This document shows positions 57,513-64,000 of a stretch of DNA of 64,000 nt, one piece after another. Under the pieces are notes generated by a model. That model saw nothing but the letters and a program-made list of their open reading frames with translations. It did not search any database and was not told the DNA's origin. Where the stretch lies: assembly GCF_029223195.1 (NCBI RefSeq), contig NZ_JARHUF010000005.1, positions 180,275 through 244,274 on the forward strand, read 5' to 3'. A program made the translations under genes and the position numbers. The first letter of the stretch is position 1, and every line of letters begins with the position of its first letter. This DNA is from Vibrio sp. CAU 1672. GTDB taxonomy: Bacteria; Pseudomonadota; Gammaproteobacteria; Enterobacterales; Vibrionaceae.

Positions 57513-57569
57513 GCTGTAGTGGATAATACCGGGGCGGTGACACAAGCCGTTGTTGTCACCGTCACCTAA
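57513..57569 (+). pseudogene. Scrap resembling the end of an Ig/PKD-like domain
   Basis: Directly after the stop of the 82-residue ORF, the same frame reads AVVDNTGAVTQAVVVTVT and a stop. This is the typical last strand pair of PKD/cadherin-like repeats (V.D..GAVT..V.VTVT). There is no start codon of its own. Short, so moderate to low certainty. The rest of the gap to 57955 shows no gene. Confidence 0.35.
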
Positions 57570-57955
57570 TCATTGACCCCGGGTCAGCATCCGCAATGTT
57601 GCTGACCTGAGTAGTTTGCCGGACTGAAAGTCTCATGTTGTAATGGCCTACCTACTCTACGGCCACAATTTCGCTGATCAGTGCCTGATCACAACAACGG
57701 CTCACCTGGTAGCCAGCCTCAGACAGACACCATGTACCGGCAAGAACAACCTCTGTATATACTCCCCTTAACCCGTTTCACTGCAGCATCCGTCCTGAAT
57801 GAGTAATCACAGGCCGCCTAAAACCTAATGTATTTACAACATTTTTCCTTATGTCGACTACCATAAACAGATGGGGATACAAACTAACGTATGTATCAGC
57901 TCCGGATGGACGCCACATCATGTATTACAACAAACACATCGCATAGGATTCTGCT

Positions 57956-59023
57956 ATGAAGAAGATGATCAACCACGTCGATAACGTAGTCAGAGAGCAG
58001 TTGGAAGGCATTGCCAAAGCCCACCCCGAATTCACGGTCAATCTTGATCCGGCCTTTATCCGCCGCGCAGTATTGCCCGAAAACAAAGTCGCCTTGATAT
58101 CTGGTGGCGGCAGCGGCCACGAACCTATGCACGGCGGGTTGGTCGGCTACGGTATGCTGGATGCGGCCTGCCCCGGCGAGATCTTTACCTCGCCGACCCC
58201 GGATCAAATGTACGAATGTGCCAAACAGCTCAACACCGACGAAGGCGTGCTTTTTCTGATCAAAAACTACACTGGTGATGTCATGAACTTCGAGACCGCT
58301 ATCGAACTGCTGCACGGCGATGGCATCAAGGTCCAGGCCGCACTGATTGATGACGACGTGGCGGTAAAAGACAGCCTGTATACTGCCGGGCGCAGGGGCG
58401 TGGCAGCCACCGTTCTGGCCGAAAAAATCCTCGGGGCCGCAACAGAACAAGGCTACAGCCTGGCACAATGCAGCGAGCTGGCCAAAAGGATCACTAACCG
58501 TGCCCGCTCAATAGGCATTGCCCTGTCAGCCTGTACCGTACCGGCCGCAGGAAAAGCCGGATTCGAGCTAGCCGATAATGAGATTGAGTTCGGTATCGGT
58601 ATCCACGGTGAGCCCGGAATAAAGCGCGCCGCCTTTACCGACTGCGATACCACCACCAGCGAAATGATGCAGCACCTGCTGGACAACAGCAGCTATCAGC
58701 GCAGCGTGCGACGCTGGAACATGGATCTCGGTGACTGGCAGGAAGAGGTCTGGACCACGGAGCCCCTGATGCAGGGCGATAATGTCATCGTGCTGGTGAA
58801 CAGCCTCGGCGGCACCCCATTATCGGAACTGTATTGCGTCTACCGCAAGGTCGCCGAGCTGCTTGAAAAGCGCGGCATGAGCATTGCGCGGAACTTAGTT
58901 GGTGCCTACTGTACTTCCCTCGATATGCAGGGGGTCTCTATCTCGCTACTTAATGCCGATGATGAAATGCTGTCGCTCTGGGACAAACCCGTCAACACCC
59001 CGGCCCTGCGCTGGGGGTGCTAG
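57956..59023 (+). CDS. dhaK: Dihydroxyacetone kinase subunit DhaK
   Basis: 355 residues, standard for PTS-dependent DhaK. The substrate pocket is seen in SGGGSGHEPMHGGLVGYGML, the acidic LIDDDVAVKDSLYTAGRRGV loop and the covalent-binding His in GIGIHGEPGIKR. It binds dihydroxyacetone as a hemiaminal and receives phosphate from DhaL-ADP. It is the first gene of dhaKLM; AGGATTCTGCT precedes the ATG. No DhaR or glycerol dehydrogenase gene is adjacent. Confidence 0.97.
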   Translation: MKKMINHVDNVVREQLEGIAKAHPEFTVNLDPAFIRRAVLPENKVALISGGGSGHEPMHGGLVGYGMLDAACPGEIFTSPTPDQMYECAKQLNTDEGVLFLIKNYTGDVMNFETAIELLHGDGIKVQAALIDDDVAVKDSLYTAGRRGVAATVLAEKILGAATEQGYSLAQCSELAKRITNRARSIGIALSACTVPAAGKAGFELADNEIEFGIGIHGEPGIKRAAFTDCDTTTSEMMQHLLDNSSYQRSVRRWNMDLGDWQEEVWTTEPLMQGDNVIVLVNSLGGTPLSELYCVYRKVAELLEKRGMSIARNLVGAYCTSLDMQGVSISLLNADDEMLSLWDKPVNTPALRWGC

Positions 59024-59060
59024 CCCGGGCTCCCTATACCAATAACAAAGCGAGATATCC

Positions 59061-59690
59061 ATGACATCCATTACCAAACAGCATATCGTGCAATGGCTTG
59101 AAAGTGCAGCCGCCAGGTTTGCGCAGGAAAAGGACTACCTCACCGAACTCGACCGACAAATCGGTGATGCCGACCACGGTATCAATATGAACCGCGGCTT
59201 TGCTAAGGTCATGGAAAAACTGCCGGAAATGGCCGATAAAGACATAGGTACCATCATGAAGACAACCGGCATGGCCCTGCTTTCTAGTATCGGAGGAGCC
59301 AGCGGCCCGCTATATGGCACCTTGTTTCTGCGCGGGGCAACCAGTACAGCGGGCAAAGAAGAGCTGGATGTAGCAGAGCTGACCGTCATGCTCCGCGATG
59401 GCCTCCAAGGCGTCCAACAACGTGGCAAGGCGGTTGCCGGAGATAAGACCATGGTGGATACCTGGCTGGCCATTATCGACAGCCTGGAGTCTTCCCCCAA
59501 TGCCCCGTTAGCCGAGGCCCTGAAGCAGGCTCATACCGCCAGCGAACAAGCCATGCTCAGTACTATCGACATGCAGGCGCGAAAAGGGCGAGCCAGCTAC
59601 CTGGGCGAGCGCTCCATCGGCCATCTGGATCCCGGCGCGACATCATCCCATTACCTGTTTAGCGAACTCTGTAAAGTGGTCATGTCCTAG
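59061..59690 (+). CDS. dhaL: Dihydroxyacetone kinase subunit DhaL
   Basis: 209 residues. The Mg-ADP site is LDRQIGDADHGINMNRGFAK, and SIGGASGPLYGTLFLRGA and GDKTMVDTW follow as in DhaL. It holds ADP as a cofactor, phosphorylated by DhaM. It lies 37 bp after dhaK. Confidence 0.97.
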   Translation: MTSITKQHIVQWLESAAARFAQEKDYLTELDRQIGDADHGINMNRGFAKVMEKLPEMADKDIGTIMKTTGMALLSSIGGASGPLYGTLFLRGATSTAGKEELDVAELTVMLRDGLQGVQQRGKAVAGDKTMVDTWLAIIDSLESSPNAPLAEALKQAHTASEQAMLSTIDMQARKGRASYLGERSIGHLDPGATSSHYLFSELCKVVMS

Positions 59691-59770
59691 CTAGCATACT
59701 AAGCTCTGATCTTCATACCAAACACAGCCTTCGGGATAAGAGTGGCAGTCAGTCTCCATCCCCCCGGCTC

Positions 59771-59923
59771 ATGTTGACTACCAATAGCGATAGCATCGAC
59801 AAAATCATGGCGTTCCTGGTTACCCTTACAGATCCGGCTAACCTTGATTTGCATTCGCATGCGTCCAAGGACCTGCCGAGCAGCCAGACTCGCTCAACCA
59901 TGGTGGAATGTGACACGGGCTAA
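59771..59923 (+). pseudogene. Scrap resembling the C-terminus of a di-haem cytochrome c peroxidase/MauG protein
   Basis: A 50-codon frame starting ATG 59771 reads TTNSDSIDKIMAFLVTLTDP then ANLDLHSHASKDLPSS. DxI..IMAFL.TLTDP with a following P..LPS is the usual tail of cytochrome c peroxidase-like proteins. No haem motifs remain, no ribosome site is seen, and it interrupts dhaL and dhaM. Confidence 0.35.
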
Positions 59924-59986
59924 GTTATTCAACTCAGCGGCACAATCAAAAGTGGCAATCCCTGCCAGCTCTTTTACATTTAAATC

Positions 59987-60748
59987 ATGGTCAGTATTGT
60001 TATCGTCTCTCACAGCCGTCGCCTGGCGGAAGGTCTTCTTGAACTTACGGCACAAATTACCCATGGCAAGATTGCCATGGCCATTGCCGCAGGCATCGAT
60101 GATCCCGAAAACCCCATAGGTACCGACGCCCTGGCGGTGAAAAATGCGATCGAGAAAGTATATCGCCCTGACGGTGTACTGGTGCTGGTAGATATCGGCA
60201 GTGCGATCCTCAGTGCTGATATGGCGCTTGAGTTGCTGCCGCCGGATAAGGTTGATGCCGTTAAGATCTGTCCGGCCCCGCTGGTCGAGGGCACCATTGC
60301 CGCCAGTGTTGCGGCAGCAGCCGGCCAGCCAATCGACATCGTGTTAATGGAAGCCCATAGTGCCATTGCGGCAAAATATCAGGCGCTGGAGCAACCGCTA
60401 CCACAAATGTACAGCTCCCCGTCGGCCCCTTTTGAACGCCCCTCAGCCCGGCCCCCTGCCAATGACATTTCTCCCGATCAAACCTTATCGTTCTCATGGA
60501 CCATACGCAGCCCTCATGGCCTGCATATCCGTCCTGCTGCTGTTCTGGCAGCCGAACTGGGTCGCTTCACGGCTAAAATATGGCTGAGTAAAAACGGGAA
60601 AAAAGTGAATGCCAAAAGCCTGAACAACATCATGAGCCTTGGGATCCGTAACGGCGACACCCTGACTTTCACCGCCTGCGGCAATGATGCCGAAGCCGTC
60701 ATTGATGCACTTAAATCGCTAACCAGCAGCAAGTCAGTCAACCAATGA
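59987..60748 (+). CDS. dhaM: PTS phosphotransferase DhaM, EIIA-HPr fusion
   Basis: 253 residues. The N-terminal mannose-type EIIA domain (about 1-135) has the phospho-His in IVIVSHSRRLAEGL and VLVDIGSAILSADMALELL. A Pro-rich linker (about 140-165) leads to an HPr domain (about 168-250) with the active His in SPHGLHIRPAAVLAAELG and VNAKSLNNIMSLGIRNGD. E. coli DhaM also carries an EI-like third domain, absent here. It passes phosphate to DhaL. No good ribosome site is seen, and a 296-bp gap separates it from dhaL. Confidence 0.93.
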   Translation: MVSIVIVSHSRRLAEGLLELTAQITHGKIAMAIAAGIDDPENPIGTDALAVKNAIEKVYRPDGVLVLVDIGSAILSADMALELLPPDKVDAVKICPAPLVEGTIAASVAAAAGQPIDIVLMEAHSAIAAKYQALEQPLPQMYSSPSAPFERPSARPPANDISPDQTLSFSWTIRSPHGLHIRPAAVLAAELGRFTAKIWLSKNGKKVNAKSLNNIMSLGIRNGDTLTFTACGNDAEAVIDALKSLTSSKSVNQ

Positions 60749-60771
60749 TTACGCAACAACAAGCGATATAC

Positions 60772-60873
60772 CAAGCACGACTTCAAGATTATCGATGCGC
60801 TTATAATGCTCGATTGGAGCCCTGACCAAATCGTTAGGTACTACCGTTTACATGGCTATCCAGTGAGAGCTTA
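60772..60873 (+). pseudogene. Fragment resembling an IS30-family transposase
   Basis: Plus-strand frame reads KHDFKIIDALIMLDWSPDQI then VRYYRLHGYPVRA and a stop. The DWSP-(D/E)-QI pattern is typical of the IS30 transposase N-terminal half. No start, terminal repeats or remaining transposase are found. A decayed insertion is the likely explanation. Confidence 0.35.
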
Positions 60874-60916
60874 GCCCTATCCTAAAATAAAAAACTTAGA
60901 ATAGGGCTAATTTACA

Positions 60917-61492
60917 TTAGAAGTTGAGTGCAAGACCTGCATACAGAGTACTAGTATCAGATTCAATGATTCTGTACCCACCTTTTAGCGACAGATGTTC
61001 AGTAATTAACATACCGAGCTCTCCACCTAGAGTAAGTCCAGAACCGACCGAGTCGGCCAGATCGATGTTTTTGGTTTCGCCAAGCACTGTGTAGTTTGCT
61101 TTACCAGAAGCAGATACACTGGCATAGCCCACCTGCCCTGCGACGAAAAAACGGCCTAAGTAAAATTTTGGTTTATAACTTAGGTTTATTGCTGTTAGAT
61201 CAAGCTCACCAGAACCTTTGATACCAAGAGTCGTGTCATCAAAATTATACTTCGCACTCCCTGCGTTTATATATTCAATTTCAAAAGCGTTGACCCAATT
61301 ACCTGACGAAGGTAGGTGATAACCAAATTGTATTGCATATCCGGCGTTTTCTGATTTGGTTGCTAAAGGGATTTCTGGAAAACTTGACTGCGTATAATCG
61401 ACTCCAACATAAAAATTTGATGTTTGACTTGCCGCCAAGGCAGAGCCAGAAGACAAAGCAGCTATAGTTAGTACTGTAAGTAATTTATTCAT
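60917..61492 (-). CDS. Small outer-membrane beta-barrel protein
   Basis: 191 residues with signal peptide MNKLLTVLTIAALSSGSALA. The 8-strand OmpA/OmpW-like pattern is NFYVGVDYTQSSF, YAIQFGYHLPS, LTAINLSYKPKFYLGRFFVA and LKGGYRIIESDTSTLYAGLA, ending in LNF. The function is unknown (adhesin or general OMP). It is monocistronic on the minus strand. Confidence 0.8.
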   Translation of the reverse strand: MNKLLTVLTIAALSSGSALAASQTSNFYVGVDYTQSSFPEIPLATKSENAGYAIQFGYHLPSSGNWVNAFEIEYINAGSAKYNFDDTTLGIKGSGELDLTAINLSYKPKFYLGRFFVAGQVGYASVSASGKANYTVLGETKNIDLADSVGSGLTLGGELGMLITEHLSLKGGYRIIESDTSTLYAGLALNF

Positions 61493-61754
61493 GTAATACT
61501 CTTTGAAAGTTAGTGATTGATCATTAATCCCAAGTCACTTAGAGACGCCGAATCCAGTGCACAGTCCAATGATTCAAATTCAAGTTATCTGATGAAAGTT
61601 GCTTCACTGACGAGCTACCTGCGTATGAGGCTCCTTAGTTCGCATGCTTTGTTAACGATTTCTGATTTAGGTCTGAGTTCATAAAGTCGTTGCGTGTGCA
61701 GAGCAAGCCAATCTTGCTGAGTAATGCTTCATGCTGTTACTTGGGGAAAAGTGG

Positions 61755-62366
61755 TTATTTAAATGAAAACTGTAAGCCGAGACGAACGCCAGTCTCTCTT
61801 TCTTTTCGTTCAGCGAAATCTATACCTGCAGTGATTCCAAACACGGACCCAAATTGAAATGTATTGTTTATAGATAACTCGTTTCTAGGAACATCAATGA
61901 AATCATGTTGATAAATTACTCCTAAAGCCCAGTGGGTCGCAATTTGGGCCTTAATACCTGTTGAACAGTAGATACCTTCATCGGAATGATTTGGCGCGTA
62001 GTCACTCTCAGCCCAATAGTTAACAACACCACATGACAATGGTATCGATAGAGATGGAGTTATAAATGGCGAAAGGCCGAGACCAAGTTGCCACTTATCA
62101 ATGCTCGTTGAAAATCGAGTACTGAAGTCAGCATAGCCATCGAGATATAAATTTTTATACAAGTTGGCATTTATAGACAAATATAAACCGCCGAGGTTTT
62201 TGCTCTCGTTATTTGAGTATTTATTCTCAGTGTAAGGGGCTATAGACTTAGCAGCGTAATGAGTGTTCTTATAGCCAAAACCTACATGAGAGTAATTTCC
62301 AGCAACATTGCTATCTGCGAAAGCTACAAGTGGCATTATTGCAAGAATAAGGACCAATTTCTTCAT
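61755..62366 (-). CDS. Small outer-membrane beta-barrel protein, second
   Basis: 203 residues from MKKLVLILAIMPLVAFADSN (62366), chosen because it opens the signal peptide; the ATG three codons earlier is possible. Strands such as VGFGYKNTHYA, LYLDGYADFSTRF, WQLGLGLSPFITPS and GVRLGLQFSFK suggest an 8- to 10-strand barrel. There is no close likeness to the preceding barrel. The gene is AT-richer than the core genes to the left. Confidence 0.7.
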   Translation of the reverse strand: MKKLVLILAIMPLVAFADSNVAGNYSHVGFGYKNTHYAAKSIAPYTENKYSNNESKNLGGLYLSINANLYKNLYLDGYADFSTRFSTSIDKWQLGLGLSPFITPSLSIPLSCGVVNYWAESDYAPNHSDEGIYCSTGIKAQIATHWALGVIYQHDFIDVPRNELSINNTFQFGSVFGITAGIDFAERKERETGVRLGLQFSFK

Positions 62367-62632
62367 AGTGGGCATCCATCTTAACGAGCGCTAAAATAAG
62401 TGGTAACAATGTTACATTTAACTCGCCAGTCAACTTACATTTAAATCAGACATTTTTACATGGAGTTTAGGACTAAGTGGCATATTTGAGTGAAGGACTA
62501 CATTATTTTAAATATGAAATACTGATTAATTATTAAATAAAAATGAAAACTTAGAAGAAACCACGTAGATTAACTGTAACACTGTAACTTACCACCATGT
62601 TTTTAGTGTTTTTGTAGTGATCTAGCATCATT

Positions 62633-63085
62633 TTATGATCGCATTTTCTGGTAACGAACACGATTTCTTTTGTACGTTTTCAATATCCATAGGATGACAG
62701 AGCGTTTACTGAAAAACGACTTTTTGAATGATTCAACGTTACCTGTTTTCTGCCAAAGTTCTTGCTTGGTTACAGAACGGATAAAAGCCCTTTTTACCGC
62801 CTGATAAATAGTTCTAGGAAACGAAAAGTCAACCCATATGACGGTATCAACCCTTGACCATTTGATCGAGACAGTACGGTTATAGTTGCCATCAAGCACC
62901 CAGTGTTCATCCCTTAACTGCTCTTCAAGAGTAGCGAAGAACTCTTCATCTAATGATTCCTGCCAATTGGGTTTCCAGAACATAGCGTCCATTTCCAGAT
63001 AGGGATAATTGAGCTTGTCCGATAGCATACGACTAAATGTACTTTTCCCGCTGCCGCTTGTACCAACTACGTTTATTCGCTTCAT
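62633..63085 (-). CDS. P-loop kinase / topology-modulation-like AAA protein, C-terminally short
   Basis: 150 residues from MKRINVVGTSGSGKSTFSRM (63085). The Walker A motif is GTSGSGKST; YLEMDAMFWKPNWQESLDEE and HWVLDGNYNRT follow the family of small adenylate-kinase-like proteins. Relatives usually continue about 20-25 residues after the RYQKM point, but here the frame ends RYQKMRS, so the 3' end is probably lost. The start lies 28 bp after an attC site, as expected for an integron cassette. Confidence 0.75.
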   Translation of the reverse strand: MKRINVVGTSGSGKSTFSRMLSDKLNYPYLEMDAMFWKPNWQESLDEEFFATLEEQLRDEHWVLDGNYNRTVSIKWSRVDTVIWVDFSFPRTIYQAVKRAFIRSVTKQELWQKTGNVESFKKSFFSKRSVILWILKTYKRNRVRYQKMRS

Positions 63086-63112
63086 CGCTTTTGCCTGATT
63101 TTGAGCCCTAGC

Positions 63113-63234
63113 ACATAACGAGCCTGTTAAGGTGTAAGCAACGCAATACTTGAGCCTCCGCATAACACCTTAAACATAAAAACAACGCATAGTAAAAAGG
63201 ACACGGGTTGCGAATCACTCTTAAACAGTTAGAT
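63113..63234 (-). repeat. Integron attC site (Vibrio repeat type)
   Basis: Read on the minus strand it opens ATCTAAC (RYYYAAC core, 63234-63228), continues TGTTTAAGAGTGATTCGCAAC, and closes GCGTTGCTTACACCTTAACA to GTTATGT (63119-63113). The outer arms pair (TGTTTAAG..GCAAC with GTTGC..CTTAACA), leaving a long variable middle, the classic attC layout. It begins 8 bp after the stop of the S41 reading frame and ends 27 bp before the kinase start. Confidence 0.8.
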
Positions 63235-63241
63235 TTAATAG

Positions 63242-63936
63242 TCACAGCATCTTCTCGAGCTCTTGGATTGCTCGACTAAGTACTACATCTGTTCCGGATA
63301 TCATGTTTTCGGGCGTTTGAGATACCAGTAAGTCAGGGGATATACCAAAACCAACAAATTCTCTTCCATCTTGATAAGAATCTCGTTTAGCACAGACTCT
63401 AAACGAGCCCCCTCCAGACAAGTCAAAGAACAAAGGTTGCCCTTTACTACCGTATGTCTTGCCGCCAATAGTTGTAAAGTGTTCCAGTTTATCTGCGTAA
63501 ATCAGGAAGTCTTCAGCGGCAGACGCTGTATTTCGTCCGATTAAAACAAATGTAGGAACTACAATGCTATTTTTTTAGCAATCAACCCCGACATTTCACC
63601 TGTTTGCCAAGCGTTATCATCTGCGTACCCATCGTATCCCCAAGCCTTATACGCTGATATATGTTTCCTTGTCTCCCATATAGAACCTTACAGATTTTGA
63701 TTTGTAAAGTTAGATAGTATCTCTGTACCTATACCAGAATTACCACCGCCATTAAACCTTAAGTCGATAATAATACCTTTGACTTGTTTTAAGTTGCTAT
63801 AGATAGAATAAAACTCATCTAAGATGATGCGATCAACAAAGCTATTTAAGGAGAGATAAACAATTCCATTCTCCAGCCAGGGCAAGATCATGAAAAACTC
63901 TTGTGGAATAAGGCCTAAGTGAGAGCCTACTTTTAC
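63242..63936 (-). pseudogene. Broken peptidase S41 family gene (integron cassette)
   Basis: Three reading-frame pieces join into one C-terminal S41 protease. The right piece, from 63936 down, reads VGSHLGLIPQEFF, MILPWLENGIVYLSLNSF and GIIIDLRFNGGGNSG. There is an in-frame stop at 63690-63688, then continued homology (KAWGYDGYADDNAWQTGEMS), then a frameshift at a 7-T run (63570-63576). The last piece has the catalytic Ser in LIGRNTASAAEDF. A further stop lies at 63939-63937. The N-terminus would lie beyond the window. Confidence 0.75.
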
Positions 63937-64000
63937 TCATTTCTACAGTGATGTCATAAAAAATGCAATGACTTATGGATCGATTTGACGATCAGTATTA

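Overview
The window looks like a Vibrio (Vibrionaceae) chromosome segment. Supporting signs are the ectABC plus dedicated aspartokinase operon, the phhAB/acetoacetyl-CoA synthetase pair, the NfeD/slipin pair, many LysR regulators, and an integron attC site of the Vibrio type with cassette genes at the right edge. No rRNA, tRNA or CRISPR was recognised. The species and the chromosome (I or II) cannot be fixed from the sequence alone.

Left part (1-17.4 kb): ordinary metabolic genes in short units. These are a periplasmic amidohydrolase (cut by the window edge) with a divergent LysR regulator, a HopJ-family protein, phhA-phhB divergent from acetoacetyl-CoA synthetase with a TyrR-type box between them, a methyltransferase, a second LysR gene, a cation diffusion facilitator, a YddG-type exporter, ElbB preceded by a 46-codon ORF, an iron alcohol dehydrogenase, an aldose dehydrogenase, an S66 peptidase, a HAD hydrolase, a sterol-desaturase-family protein and a DUF2804 protein.

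Middle (17.9-42.8 kb): a CHASE4-type sensor with degenerate GGDEF plus EAL; NfeD and slipin; the ectoine operon ectA-ectB-ectC-ask on the minus strand; a degenerate-receiver EAL protein followed by a small gene remnant; an iolC-iolA pair with a divergent RpiR regulator; and a complete sucrose system (ScrY-like porin, ScrR, ScrA, ScrK, ScrB) tied together by three copies of one LacI-type operator. A maltoporin-like gene follows, with an 18-bp direct repeat upstream.

43-57 kb: a Ser-type sulfatase with its radical-SAM maturase, then an envelope locus. It contains two closely related LysR regulators, a DUF2955 membrane protein with an HlyD adaptor, two periplasmic DUF1254/DUF1214 proteins, a FadL-family outer-membrane channel, a YiaV/YiaW pair and an outer-membrane barrel. 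The contents look like one transport or modification system of unknown substrate, and this is the best candidate for an undescribed system here.

57-64 kb: dhaK-dhaL-dhaM (PTS-dependent dihydroxyacetone kinase, DhaM fused to HPr), surrounded and interrupted by apparent gene scraps (Ig/PKD-like, cytochrome c peroxidase-like, IS30-like). Two small outer-membrane barrels follow. The window ends in what looks like the distal end of a chromosomal integron: a C-terminally shortened P-loop kinase cassette, one complete attC, and a broken peptidase S41 cassette running towards the right edge.
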